DNA of 64,000 bases from Podarcis raffonei (lineage: Eukaryota; Chordata; Lepidosauria; Squamata; Lacertidae), in contig NC_070607.1 in assembly GCF_027172205.1 (NCBI RefSeq), positions 1,560,001-1,624,000 of the forward strand. Direction: 5' to 3'. Position numbers and translations under genes: made by a program. Positions 1 through 11,430 of the stretch are shown piece after piece. The stretch's first letter is position 1; each line of letters opens with the position of its first letter. The notes beneath the pieces were generated by a model that was not told where the DNA came from, did no database searches, and was given only the letters and a program-made list of their open reading frames with translations.

Positions 1-225
1 GCAACTTTTTTCAGCCTTGGGCTGGTCCACTGTCCCTCCCTTGTCAGGGGCCAGACTATGTTTTGAAAAAAACAACAACAAACGAATTCCTATGCCCCAC
101 AAATAACCCAGAAATGCATTTTAAATAAAAGGACACATTCTACTCATGTAAAAACATGCTGATGGACGGATTGAGAAGGCGATTGGGCCGCATCCGGCCC
201 CCGGGCCTTAGGTTTCCTACCCCTG
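1..225 (-). mobile_element. hAT-type DNA transposon fragment
   Basis: The right edge reads CCTACCCCTG, the reverse complement of a CAGGGGTAGG-type hAT terminus, preceded by the GC-rich subterminal stretch (ccggcccccgggcc) common in non-autonomous hAT elements. The left side is cut by the window edge, so length and target-site duplication cannot be checked. Confidence 0.55.
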
Positions 226-1166
226 ATCTAATCTAAAGGTTTGTTAAACATTTAATCAAGGTGATCAAAGGTCTGGAAACCAAGCTTTATGAGGAACTCA
301 GACATTTTAGAAAAAATCCCTTTTCCTTGTGACTTCTCTGTTGTCATAGCTACACTTTCCAAGAGAAAAAATGACCTGCTTAAGGCAAAATGGGCTTTGG
401 TGAGTAGTGAGAGGGTAGCTTGAGGCTATGCAGAGGTGTTGCCCTCCGAAAGAGGTTTTTGCAGAGTGCGGTATTGTTATAGCTATATTTCTTTTATATA
501 AACACTGTGTGTCCCTCAGGGGAACCCAAGGCTGTAATCATAGGTGTTTTCAATATGGCCCATATTTAAGTTCTTCCTCTCTCTGCAGAAGTCCTCATTG
601 CTACTGTGGAATAATATTTGTAATTATTTGCAATGGTACTGCAGTTACAGAATATTTTACCCTGGGAGGCTTGCCAGTCAGCAAATGAAAACATTTTGAT
701 TCACTCATAATTGTGGTGTGTGGATTTTGCTTCCCAAGTTTTGTTGCCCCTCCCACCCCGTGGCTGAAGCTCTAGCTTTGCTTGGATCTTTTAAATGTTC
801 CTTTCTGGAATGGCCAACCCCTCCCTTCTTGGAGGGAATTGTATTCTTCAGGCAACACTTTGCTCAACAACCCAAAAAGGTAGTCAAGCTCTATGGTAAA
901 GACGCAGCAGCAGCAGCAGAGTTTTATAATTTATCTAGCTCACACAAGGCCCAAGCATCATTTTTTTAGGCCCAGAGCAAACTTGTAACATGGCTCACCA
1001 CATCCTATACCACACTGACTCATGAGTCATGAGAAAAAAGTTCCTCTTTTATTTTGTTGCTGTTGCTCATCTTTTCTTCTATGAAATTTTGATACCTTTG
1101 ACACACCATTATAGCATTGTGAAATGAAACATCAAATTGTAATAATACAAGCTGAAAAACACACGA
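226..1166. other. intergenic sequence, nothing recognised
   Basis: Two short open frames occur here but neither shows a domain, good codon pattern or splice context. A small CAG run lies near 905-919. I see no gene or clear repeat. Confidence 0.5.
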
Positions 1167-1407
1167 CAGTGGTACCTTGGTTTACAAACTTAATCTGTTC
1201 TGGAAGTCCGTTCTTAAACCAAAGCTGTTCTTAAACCGAGGTGCGCTTTCCCTAATGAGGCCTCCCGCCGCCGGTGCCCTTCCACCATTTGGCTTCCGTT
1301 CATAGACCAAGGTAAAGTTTGCAAACCAGAACACTACTTCCGGTTTTGCAGAGTTCGTATACCGAATAGTTCGGAAACAGGGCTGTTCTTAAACTGAGGT
1401 ACCACTG
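1167..1407. mobile_element. Tigger/pogo-like MITE
   Basis: Inverted ends CAGTGGTACC ... GGTACCACTG bound a 241-bp element with the internal motif aatctgttctggaagtccg and repeated gttcttaaac. A TA follows the right end; the left TA is not preserved. Related copies in this window are at 27,098, 41,821 and 58,019. It has no coding capacity. Confidence 0.75.
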
Positions 1408-1694
1408 TAATAGCAAAGGAAAACATGCCAACTTAGGTGAGGGTATTACTTATAATAATTAATAATGTGTTGATTGCCTTTTCCGGTAAAAGAAATAAGC
1501 CATAATTAGTGCCTCCCAGATTATAGTAATATAGAATAGCATGGTAATATGCCATTTGATTACATGTGCATGGTTGTTTTCGGGGTAGAAGAAGGAATGC
1601 CCTTTTGCATCCCTTGCCCTAAATCTCCTAGTTCCATCACCACAATTATCTGTCGCAGATCTGAAGAGATGGAGCCCTTTCACAATGATTAAAG

Positions 1695-2045
1695 GTAAAG
1701 GGACCCCTGACCATTAGGTCCAGTCACAGAAGACTCTGGGGGTGTGGCGCTCGTCTCGCTTTATTGGCTGAGGGAGCCAGCGTACAGCTTCTGGGTCATG
1801 TGGCCAGCATGACTAAGCTGCTTCTGGTGAACCAGAGCAGCGCACGGAAACACCGTTTACCTTCCCGCCGGAGCGGTACCTATTTATCTACTTGCACTTG
1901 AAGTGCTTTCGAACTGCTAGGTTGGCAGGAGCAGGGACTGAGCAACGGGAGCTCACCCCGTTGCGGGGATCCAAACCGCCGACCTTCTGATTGGCAAGTC
2001 CTAGGCTCTGTGGTTTAACCCACAGCGCCACCCACATCCCTTTAA
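1695..2045 (-). mobile_element. Sauria SINE, full length
   Basis: Read on the minus strand it begins with a tRNA-type head (GTGGCGCTGTGGGTTAAACC, A box) and a B-box-like GGTTTGGATCC, and ends in a Bov-B-like tail finishing with CCCTTTACCTTT. An exact 15-bp target-site duplication, tcacaatgattaaag, flanks it (1,680-1,694 and 2,046-2,060). Sauria SINEs are restricted to squamates and are mobilised by Bov-B machinery. Confidence 0.9.
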
Positions 2046-2060
2046 TCACAATGATTAAAG

Positions 2061-2935
2061 TTGCACAAACCCACTGTGCACAGGAGAAAGTGTGTGTGTT
2101 TGGTGTGTGTGTGTAATTCTGCTACTCATTTCTCGCTTCTTTGTCAAACAGCCAACTGGCGGGATTTTCAGCTGGACCCACCCCTATCCCATTGACTCCC
2201 AGGTCCCAGTCCCAAACCCTGCCCCTTATGCAACACTGACAATTCTAAAGGGCCATCGTGTGGGAGGGCCCATTGTCCAGCCTTTATCGAAATCTTTTGC
2301 TCTGGCTGTAGCAGACAAGGCTCCCCAAACCTGCCACTGAAGAACAACTGCTGCCTTGTCACTCAGTTCAGCACTTTGCAGCTGCCACCAGATCCAAGCT
2401 GTATATCCAAAGTTGTATGTGACTTCTCAGCTGACTTCTTCCAGAGCTAGCTTTGTTTTGTCTTCCTTGTCTCTTCCTCCTTCAGGTTTTTCTGCTCAAA
2501 TCTGTCTTCTACAGTCTCTCAACCTCTCTTTTTTCAACTGTATTGGAATGGGCTTTGGCTTCTCCCAAAGCTGGCCTTCCCATCAGCTCAGGTGAAGTGC
2601 CATTCTATTGCCTGGACTAGACGATGGCAATGGACTATTACCTGTTTTCCATACATATATACACAGTCTTCGCAGGCCCCAATAGCTCATCTGCATGGAC
2701 AAACCAAACTGTGTGAATCAGACAGCCCCATAATCACACAGCTTATGTGCTTTTGTGTATTTTATGCTCTTAAAAGCTGGATTTAGTGCCATCTCATTAG
2801 CATGAAATGCGACTTATTAAAACAAACCATGCTAAATATAGGAGCAGAGACAGACTGGCATTGTTAAGAGGCAGGTGTGGGGTTGGCTTTTTAGACAGGT
2901 CAATCCATTTGCACATTGTTTTGCAAAAAGGGGAT
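2061..2935. other. intergenic sequence with a short TG microsatellite
   Basis: Contains a short (TG)n tract near 2,090-2,116. Small open frames here have no recognisable domain. I see no gene. Confidence 0.5.
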
Positions 2936-2939
2936 GTTG

Positions 2940-3545
2940 TGGTCAAAGATAGCTGTGAGGATCGAGGGTGCTATTCCCTGAAACATTCCAACTGCTTTAA
3001 CCAGCTTCAGCTGGTAAGACCACTACAGTTTTCTCTTGACCAGGATAGCCAGACGCTGTTGTCCATGCACTGGTAACCTCCTGATTGGATTGCCGCAGTG
3101 CACTTTGTGTGGGGCTGTCCTGGAAGTTGGCCCAGAAGCTGCAGCTAGTGCAAAATGCAACAAGGGCATTCATGAGGGCAAGATATCATCATGTTATGCC
3201 GGTGCTGAAAGACTTGTGCCAATTGGCCACTGGGCTAAGTTCAAGGTGCTGGTGCTGATGTATAAAGTCCTCTACAGCTTGGAACCAGGATACCCAAAAG
3301 ATTATCACACTTCTTGCCTACCCAAACAATCACTGCACTTTGTCAATTCCATCTCCTCAGAAGGTCCATTTTGTACAATGTAGGAATTGGGCTTTTAGTG
3401 TGGCAGCACCTAGCCTTTGGAATGCCCTTCGTTATGTATCAGACAAACACCTTCTATTTTCTCTATTAAACACTTCCCTTTTCCAACAAGCCTTTGAAGT
3501 GGAGACTGTTATCCCATCTTTAGTGTAATGGATTTGAAATTGTTT
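2940..3545 (+). mobile_element. degenerate L2-like LINE, C-terminal ORF2 remnant
   Basis: Translated pieces in shifting frames resemble the C-terminal half of L2-type ORF2: a QLVQNATRAF-like stretch, a KFKVLVLMYKVL-like stretch, and RNWAFSVAAPSLWNALR near 3,385-3,430. The frame is broken several times, so this is an old, dead copy. The well-preserved minus-strand copy at 29.3-30.0 kb shows the same order of motifs. Confidence 0.7.
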
Positions 3546-3639
3546 AACTTTTTATTGTTAATTGCATGGGGGTGTTTCATGGCAAATGACTAATAAATTA
3601 AACAAGAAATAGAAAGCCAAACCCACAATCCTTTCCAAT

Positions 3640-3905
3640 TCATAGAACCATAGAACTGTAGAGTTGGAAGAGACCCCAAGGGTCATATAGTCTAGGACCC
3701 CCCACACACACACAATGCAGGAATCTCTTCTAAAGCATCCATGCCAGATGAGATGACCACCCAACCTCTGCTTCGAAACCTCCAAGTAGAGAGAGTCCAC
3801 AACCTCTGGAGGGATTGTGTTCCACTCTCAAACAGCTTTTACCATCAGAAAGTTTTCCCTGATGTTGAGTCAGAATCTCTTTCCTTGAGGGTCCAGCCCT
3901 GTTTC
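3640..3905 (-). mobile_element. CR1 LINE 3' end
   Basis: Starts at the left with catagaaccatagaactgtag, the reverse complement of the CR1 ATTCTATG-type tail, and continues with gttggaagagacc and the stretch matching the CR1 ORF2 C-terminus (compare the copy at 38.3-40.5 kb). It is 5'-truncated and old. Confidence 0.8.
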
Positions 3906-3924
3906 TGTGCATTGGACTAGCCTG

Positions 3925-4012
3925 GCCCTAGCTAGCAGCACCAGTGGTCAGGGATGATGGGAGTTGTAGTCCAACAACATGGGGGGACCTAACGTGGAGA
4001 AAGGCTGCTCTA
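3925..4012. mobile_element. palindromic hAT-like MITE, one half
   Basis: Contains gggatgatgggagttgtagtcc and caacaacat, the right half of a near-palindromic element recurring in this window (full copies near 17,597 and 48,098). Confidence 0.55.
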
Positions 4013-5476
4013 ATACAATAAGCCCACAATTGATGCAGAGGTTATGTTCCAGGAAGTACAATGACTAGAGTTTGTTGGAAAGAGGAATTGAATGTTAATC
4101 CGTTCTGGAACTGGAACTTTGTGAGGGCAGTAAGTGTCTCCAAATAACTCTCAACTTCCTTAGCAAACTACAGTTCCCAGGATCCTGTGGGGGAAGCCAG
4201 GATTGTTTAAACTGGTATGATATTGCTTTAAAATGTTGGCGCCACCGTCTGGCCAACCTGGTCTCCCTTCCTTTCACGCCACCAGTCCCGCTGGACAGCA
4301 GACACCTCAGCATCGGGGGCACTTTAGGGGTGCTTGGTGTCAGCGCCACATCTTATGGTACTGAATTCCCAAAATGTATTGGGTGCAAGACACAGGGCAT
4401 CTCTTCCCATCCTAATGAAAGAGGTAATTGTGCCCGTATAACATATTGCAATTTTCTTTTAAAAACACAACGACACATTATTATAATCCTGATACTGAGC
4501 TTTGAATCTACTTCTTTTGGTATTATCTTCACAGGTTTTGGACTTTATCTTTAGATCTGTATTAGCATCACGTTCCAAGAAATCTGCAATTCCAATGCAT
4601 CACTAAGCTTTTTATAGCTCCACTGAGAAGTCTTAGCTCCTTTAATCTTCTCGTCTATCAGACCTTGCCAATGTTATATTATGTTATTGTACATGCAGCA
4701 CTCTGAGAAGAGGAAATAAATATGTACGGGGGGGGCATGTTGTCAGATAACAATTTTCTAAACCTGCCCACCTCTGTGGAGACTGCCTCCGAGTTCTGAT
4801 GCCAAACTTGAGATTCAAAGGAATATTTACATAATTAGAGTTGCAAACTTTATGGCACGTTCTTGTGCTTGTTTACTGGGAAGGGAGTCCCACTTATTTC
4901 AATGCAGCAAACCCTTTAGTTCTGGGGTTGCCAATGTAGGACCCGTCAGATGTGGTTGGATTGCAACTCCCATCATCCAGAACCACTGGCCTAAGATTTA
5001 TTTAAATGAGCTAAAAACAGCAACTCTATAAATACAGTATCCAAATAAAACCGATCAACTACAAGAAACGTTTATGCCCTTTGGCAGGGAAAGATATCAG
5101 AGTCGGGGCCAAGAGATTCACTATATTTACAGTGGATAATTGCTCTTTCTTTTGTAGTCCCAAAATACCTCTATTGTTTCCATTTTGCAGGGGATGAATT
5201 GAGGCTGGAGGTCTAAACAACTTGCTCAAGGATGCACAGTGAGTCAGTGTCCAGTGTGGTATAGTAAATACAATGTTAAACTTTAAGCAGGAAACTCTGA
5301 CTGCTTTTCTTTTTTAATTTACTGATTGACTGATTTTTGCTAATGCAAAATACACAAATACGCTTCTCCTCTATCTGGGGCAGCCAAACCATGCAAGATC
5401 CTGATGGAAACAATGGGGCCGTGATAACCCATCTGAACTGGGAATGGTAAATGCTTTTTGCAAAAGGCCCCATGCA
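4013..5476. other. intergenic sequence with small repeat fragments
   Basis: Includes a left-half copy of the palindromic MITE near 4,921-4,990 (gcaactcccatcatcc) and a fragment resembling the 'cttatttcaatg' interspersed repeat near 4,870-4,915. No gene is visible. Confidence 0.5.
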
Positions 5477-5660
5477 CAGTGGCGAAGCTGCATGTTCTGC
5501 TATTGGGGGCGGAGAGCAGGCGGGGGCGGGGCTGGTACCCCTTGGAGGCGTGATGCGCGCCCCAGGGGGCGTGATGCGCATCGCAGGGGCGTGGTCGCGT
5601 TCTGGGGGCGTTAGGCGCTGCCTGTGGGGGCATGGCGCCTGGCACATGCACAACACCCAT
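5477..5660. repeat. GC-rich minisatellite-like block, possibly hAT-derived
   Basis: Begins cagtggcgaagc, close to the CAGTGGCGTAGC hAT end seen at 48,852, and then carries several imperfect gggggcgtgatgcgc-type units. No matching right terminus or target duplication was found, so the hAT link is tentative. Confidence 0.4.
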
Positions 5661-5757
5661 TGACTGCACACACAGTTTGTCACCCAGCTAGAGATACATA
5701 TGCAGAAATCTGGCTCGTTGGTGTTTAGCCCCATAGACTTTCAGTGGAAGAGGTGTG

Positions 5758-5920
5758 CATAGGAACATAGGGAGCTACTTTAAATCAAGTCAGACCATTG
5801 CTCCATCTAACTCAGAACTGGCAGTAGCTCTGCAGGATTTCAGGCAGGAGCCTCCCCCAGGGATTGAATCTGGGACCTTCTGCACGCAAAGCAGATGCGT
5901 TACCACTGAGTTATGGCCCT
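5758..5920 (-). mobile_element. tRNA-derived SINE
   Basis: On the minus strand it reads gggccataactcagtggtaa, a tRNA-like A box, then a GGTCCCAGATTCAATCCC-type B box and a tail ending in ctatgttcct. Other copies lie at 30,706, 35,725 and 42,775. The Bov-B at 5,921-6,403 is inserted in its head; a few bases of it may continue after 6,403 as the target duplication. Confidence 0.8.
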
Positions 5921-6403
5921 TTGTTGTTGTTTAGTCGTTTAGTCGTGTCCGACTCTGCATGGCCCCATGGACCAGAGCACGCCAGGCACTCCTGTCTTCC
6001 ACTGCCTCCCTCATGCTGGTAGCTTCGAGAACACTGTCCCACCATCTCGTCCTCTGTCGTCCCCTTCTCCTTATGCCCTCCATCTTTCCCAACATCAGGG
6101 TCTTTTCCAGGGAGTCTTCTCTTCTCATGAGGTGGCCAAAGTATTGGAGCCTCAGCTTCACGATCTGTCCTTCCAGTGAGCACTCAGGGCTGATTTCCTT
6201 AAGAATGGATACATTTGATCTTCTTGCAGTCCATGGGACTCTCAAGAGTCTCCTCCAGCACCATAATTCAAAAGCATCAATTCTTCGGCGATCAGCCTTC
6301 TTTATGGTCCAGCTCTCACTTCCATACATCACTACTGGGAAAACCATGGCTTTTACTATACGGACCTTTGTTGGCAAGGTGATGTCTCTGCTTTTTAAGA
6401 TGC
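5921..6403 (-). mobile_element. Bov-B (RTE clade) LINE, 5'-truncated, with intact ORF2 C-terminus
   Basis: The minus-strand frame ending at 5,931 is open for 148 codons and shows the Bov-B C-terminal hallmark: SWTIKKADRRRIDAFELWCW, QYFGHLMRRED, LEKTLMLGKMEG and a basic RRRGRQR stretch, ending SRTRLND. The plus-strand left edge, gttgttgtttagtcgtttag, is the characteristic Bov-B tail. A 14-bp target duplication (tgagttatggccct at 5,907-5,920; tgagttatggctct at 6,404-6,417) flanks it. The reverse transcriptase and endonuclease are absent, so it cannot move by itself. Bov-B is known to be native to squamates and to have crossed into other vertebrates. Confidence 0.92.
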
Positions 6404-6417
6404 TGAGTTATGGCTCT

Positions 6418-9202
6418 ATCTCATCTTATTTGGATCTTATTAATGTTTTCTCAGGCAGCCACAGAAGTAAGTTCCATCAAATTCCTTGGTACTTTCTTAT
6501 TTAGTGGGCTCAGGATTAAGTATGTGCTCAACTCTCCTGAATAAATCTATGGGATTAAGAGCACTTCACTTGCCTAGATAATGCCCATTGTATCTTCACT
6601 CTCATTTCACATGCAGCATGAACTCAAAATCTTGTCTGTACCTCAGCAATGCAATTAGGCCACTTGGGTTAATTACTTTTTTTAAAAAGAGCTCAAAATC
6701 TATATGAGGCTCTTTGAAATTTCATCCCTGCAGTATTAGAAATGTAATTTTCTTTGATGTTGATTCTGACTCGGTGCCTCCTCCATCACCAAGCCGCTTC
6801 TTTTCCAAATGTCTCCAGATGGTGCTTGAGCCTTTAGGGACCATGCTGTGAATTATTTTTAGAAGATTTCCCTTCACGTCTGCCCAAATTGGCATGTTGC
6901 AGCATCTTCCCATTTTTTACTATACACACACATATATTTTCTAAAATTAATATACATAAGCCACAGATTGTCCGAAAGCTAATGAAAAAGAAAACGAGAT
7001 ATGCTTAACTGATTGCAGTATTAGCCCTGTACCCATTTGCTGGGGTGTAAGCTCCATTCATCTCAATGCAACTTGCTTCTAAGTCGGCGAGTCTAGCATT
7101 GCAGTGCAAGCCTCAAAAAACACGCAAGATGGGTTAAAGTGCATAAGAATGCACTTTAATCTGCCCTGGAGAACAAGGCAAGGGCTCAGAATGGGATTGG
7201 GGGAGGTTCTTGGGGGCCCAGGTGAGCCATCACTGAGATGGGGCTCTTCAGGTTCCCTTTGGACCACTGTGGGTTCCTTTAGGCCTTCACCTGGAGCACA
7301 GTTCTCCCTGGCAGTCCAAGCATCTTTCTCCAAAGACAAGTCTCCTGGGTTCAGGCTGGATGGGATCCTGACACAAAGGCTAGTCAAATTCTTCTAGGAG
7401 CCCACAGGCAGGGCACAAACAGCTTCCCCTGGCATCAAGCTACTGGAATTCGTGTTATTTTGGACTATGGAGCATCAATTTTGTTATTCTTGGTCACACT
7501 GTTGATACATAGACCCATCCTCAATACAATTTTCTAACTCCCTTTCATCTGCCCTACTGCTTGTCATTTTATTTGGCTGACCCCGAGTTCTAAACAGTAC
7601 ACCCCTAGCCACCTCCATTCAGCATTCCACTTTCCAACGTAGTTGCTTTCCTAAAAGCATCAGAAGTGTTGACTTCTCTCGAAGTGCTCCGACTCTCCAC
7701 TTGGATCAGGGCTGGCCCTGACAGGCCAGGTGAGTTTCGCTTTAGGTGGTGAATGGGATGGGCAGGGGATTGTGTGCATTACCTTCTGCGACTCCCAGAC
7801 CCAGATTTCATTCCGTCTGCCTGCTGGGTACCGTGCAGCCATAGGTGGCTGGATGCCTTTCTCTTGGATTATAAGGACAAACATGAGATCCAGATTGGTC
7901 AAAGTGCCAAGAGAGAGGCTGGCAGCTGTTGGCATTCATACAAAGTGTTCTAATTATCAAGCAGTTGACACTCTGCATTAGGGAGGTATGCTGACTCCCG
8001 AAGTATGAGTCAGCATCTCAAGTGGTGGGGAGTTGACTAATATGTCCCTAGTTCTTAGAGGTATAACTGACTTTCCTCCCAGGCTTCCCCTCTGTATGTG
8101 ATTCCACCTGCGTGAACCGGTGTGCTCGTGATTCCTGGATACTGGTATTGTAAGAGGACTGCATTATGTACCATCCAAGACTGCAACAGGAATAAAGCTC
8201 TTCTTGGAACAAGGTTGGACTCCTGAGAGCTTCATGGGGGTGCTTTCCATTGCCCACAATCATCTACATCAGCCACCAGCAGCTGCTGCCTAGGAGTGCT
8301 GCTGCTTTGCCTTGCGAGGCAAAAAGTGAACCAATTTTAAGTTTTTGCCATGACAGCACTGGTATGGTGGAATCTTGCTCAGTTGCTCTACAATGGTAGT
8401 TTTGTAGGGTACCTTATTTTGAAGTATAGTGTGATGAATGGAAGAGGAGGAATAGTGAGTGTCAGCCTAATTGGAGAAATTGCAGCGGTGTGTGTTGGGG
8501 ACAGGAAGAAGTGTGGGCAGCAGAGGGAGGTGAGGGCACAATTTGCTGGCCTACATTGGTTGTCTTGGGCTGGCTCTACCTTTGATCTGTTTTGGGTCCC
8601 TTTTCTACACCTGTTTCACCTCTATAGAAAATCTAGGGTTTAAGTATCGTTTGAAGCCAACTAAAACTCTATGGAGATGAGAGGCACCCTCCTGAGTAAG
8701 TGAATAAGGTAGCACTAAAGTCCTTTGAACTGTTGTTTATTCCTCCAAGTTTACCATTTTGTGTTTGGCCAGATAGGTTTGAAGTAAAGAGGACATGAAC
8801 TTAGTTTTGTTAAGTCCACATCATTATCTATACCTTTAAAGAAAGTTAATTATCCGTGCCAAGTCTGGTTCCTGCTTATTGGAGAGTGATAATTAAATTT
8901 TGCTGGGAAACACACAGATTAGCATGCTGATCTTTTCTTCAACTATCAGAGTCGGGATGCTAATTATTCCTCCCAGGTCATGTCTTAGATAGGAGCTTGC
9001 ATCAGGGTCTTAGATAGCTCATAAGGGGTATACTTTATGTTAAATTTATGCCAGCTTCAATGAAGCCATGCTCCATAGAAATAAACCCTACAAAATAATT
9101 TCAAGAAATGTATTGGGCAAAACATTCTCAAAAGTTGCACATTCTGAACTGTTGTGAACAAAAGTTCAGGACCGTTGCATGTGATAAAACACAATGGTTT
9201 TT
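6418..9202. other. intergenic sequence, no gene recognised
   Basis: Open frames are short and featureless. A fragment of the interspersed repeat 'cattcatctcaatgcaactt' lies near 7,045-7,110. AT-rich tracts occur at 6,930-7,000 and 8,800-8,900. Confidence 0.45.
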
Positions 9203-9480
9203 GTAAGTATTTTTTATTGAGAATTTAAAAATATAAAATATAAAATGTATAACACTAAACAAAACATACATTAAAGAACCTGTTAGTGAACTATTTAGTC
9301 ATACACATTTGTGTCAGCTGCAAGCTATAGCAAAGGAATCAAATACAAATATCAAGTACAGATATAACTAAGTGGTTGCCTATACAAAATACATTCTAAG
9401 AATTTACAAGTAGAGATATAACTAAGTGGTTGCCTATACAAAATACATTCTAAGATTTACAAGTATACAAATGAAAGAGT
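9203..9480 (-). mobile_element. L1-type 3' tail with internal tandem duplication
   Basis: Left edge ttttttattgagaatttaaa followed by AT-rich sequence resembles the reverse complement of an L1 3' UTR and tail (compare 61,100-61,160). Within it a segment of about 52 bp (agatataactaagtggttgc onwards) is present twice in tandem at about 9,360-9,412 and 9,413-9,463. Confidence 0.5.
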
Positions 9481-10385
9481 TAATGGCCCTTGACCACAAA
9501 TAAAACATATGAGGGAATGGGCTTTCTTTGCTGGGCATTAATAAAGGTTAGTCAGATGGCAGAACTTACTCTGATTCTGATTCTTCTAAGAAAAGGAGCA
9601 GAGACAGGTGGAGAACAGAGGATGGGCATACTACTGAAAACCATTTGGGGGGGAGATAAGGGTCTGAAGGACTGAAAGATCTCTTTAACTGTTCTCAATA
9701 TTGCTTCAAGGGGCATCTTTGCCCTGCACATCCCTTTCACAAGGGAAAGGCAGCGGGGGGGGCCAAGTCGGCCTGGCCAGGTGGGGGCATGGTGCCCCCT
9801 GCAATGTTGGGTGAAATTTGGTGCCACTTATCCCATGATGTGCCTCCGCTATCTTGAGGGTTTCCATTTGCGAAACAGAACTCCCCCCCCCCCCCGGGGC
9901 CTCCTGTGTCCTCCCCCAATCTGCTCTGGAGGGTCTGGGGAACTTTTATGGATACTCCTCACTGTCTCCAGTCTGTAAGTAAACAGGCTAATTGAGATCT
10001 CTGCACTATCAGAGAGAAGGGTGTGCTGCAGTTTTCTAACAAAATTACGGAAGAAGACAAAGTATTAAATAATTGTGGGGAGGAAGTATTAATTGCAGAA
10101 AAATGCAAAAAAGAAAAACACAAAAAGAAAAAGTATGAATTGACACATGCCCAGTGTTTCTAAAGTGAATAATCTTAACCCTGTACCTTTCTTTGGCTTC
10201 ACTGAGCCATTTATGCCAGCCTCCGTTTAACCAAAACTGCAATATAGCAAGACTGGATGGTTTGTTTATTATTATTTTTGCTGCTATTAGAAGTACTATG
10301 ATAGTCAGCTCTTATGTAAAAGCGCCCTCTAGTGTGTGCATTGAGGATCAGCCTCAAAGGGGCTTATTTTTTGCCACCAGAAATT
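9481..10385. other. intergenic sequence, nothing recognised
   Basis: Contains G-rich and C-rich homopolymer tracts (about 9,645-9,655, 9,752-9,762 and 9,884-9,898). No domain or repeat family was recognised. Confidence 0.4.
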
Positions 10386-10950
10386 CTTCTAAAAATAATC
10401 AACCCTATGGTTCTGATGGCCTCCTGCTGTCACACACCCAAAATCCATCCCCTTGTCTACAAGAAGGCGAAAGAGGAAGAGGAAGTGATGGTTATGAAGG
10501 ATGAGAAGGTAACACTAGAGAAATTAAGAGTCATCTATGTTCTTTTTTAAAAAAAATACTTTGTTCTTTATTATCAACAAATCTCAATAATCTTATGCAA
10601 ACAAAAATGATCTTATGTAATTGATCTTGTGTAGATATACAAATAAAACTTAATTCAATCTTATAAAATCCCTTGCACCATACATTCTTGCTAAAATACA
10701 AAAGTTTTCCCGTCAACTCCCACAGAGTCATCTATGTTCATCCCATCGACCAGGGGATGGTTGCCACCCGCCGTGATTTGCAAGGTGAGAGATGACCTGT
10801 TTTCATGAGGAACTGTGAGGCCAGAGAGAACCTGGCTCTCGGGGGAGGAAGGATTCAAGAAGGGTTCAGGGACAGCCCTTCTGAGGAAGAGAGAGAATTT
10901 CTCTTTTCTTCTGTGCTTTTCCATTATGAAGGACCCACCTCAATTTCTCA
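10386..10950 (+). repeat. exon-like tandem unit A
   Basis: First of five diverged copies of one segment. The core reads ...CHTPKIHPLVYKK then VMVMKDEK and LRVIYV in one frame, followed after an insertion by a region ending gatttgcaag|gtgaga, which looks like a splice donor. It is interrupted at 10,543-10,723 by a small retroposed insert. I do not recognise the protein family; it could be a duplicated exon of an unknown gene or a non-coding repeat. Confidence 0.55.
10543..10723 (-). mobile_element. short LINE-type retroposed insert
   Basis: A 181-bp AT-rich block with a T-rich left end (poly-A tail on the minus strand) is flanked by an exact 16-bp duplication, agagtcatctatgttc, at 10,527-10,542 and 10,724-10,739. 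The minus strand ends ...aataaagaacaaagtatttt, a retroposon-like 3' end. Family not determined, probably L1-driven. Confidence 0.7.
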
Positions 10951-10984
10951 GGTTTGCAGATGTGCTCATGGGCCCCAAAGTGTT

Positions 10985-11205
10985 TGCAACGTGAGTTCGA
11001 CTGCTGGCCCAGGAGTGGGAGACACAGGTTCAAATCCCCCCTCACCCACGGAGCTTAAGGGGTGACCTGGGGTACTCACTGCCTCGTGGCTTAGCCTGCC
11101 TCACAGAGCTGATGGGAGGATGGGATGAGGAAGGGAGAGTAACGTAAACCACTCTTGAGAGCCTTACAGGAAAAATGGGGTGTCAATGTAATAACAAATG
11201 AAAAG
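10985..11205 (+). mobile_element. tRNA-derived SINE with L2/MIR-like tail
   Basis: Contains the B-box-like caggttcaaatccc followed by gagctt...gacctggg, tcactgcctc and tagcctgcctcacagagctg, the order expected for a second SINE family also seen in reverse at 44,630-44,865. Diverged. Confidence 0.6.
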
Positions 11206-11231
11206 CAAATGAAACAATAAGTAAGAAGGGG

Positions 11232-11430
11232 GTGGAGATGTTCCTTCTCCTTATTCTGCCCTAGGTTGAAAAGGTTATGCAAGCTGCTGGCCTTCTGCTG
11301 CCAAGTGCCCAAAACCCACCCCCTCGTCTGCAAGAAAGAGCACTCCCAAAAGTCCTTTCTCTCCCCCATCACTGATACTTTCCCTCTCCCAGGTGAGTGC
11401 CTAAGTTGTGCAGAAGCTTCCTGGGCTTTG
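11232..11430 (+). repeat. exon-like tandem unit B
   Basis: Starts with tctccttattctgccctag, a polypyrimidine tract plus AG that recurs in units C and E, then a core encoding KRLCKLLAFCCQVPK and THPLVCKK. A possible donor (ccag|gtgagt) follows at about 11,392. Shorter than units C-E. Confidence 0.5.

Noticed and set aside
5276-5734. 152-codon minus-strand frame
   Set aside because: Covers a GC-rich minisatellite-like block; repetitive proline-rich composition with no domain.
9357-9463. Direct repeats as a CRISPR-like array
   Set aside because: Two adjacent copies with no spacers in a eukaryotic genome.
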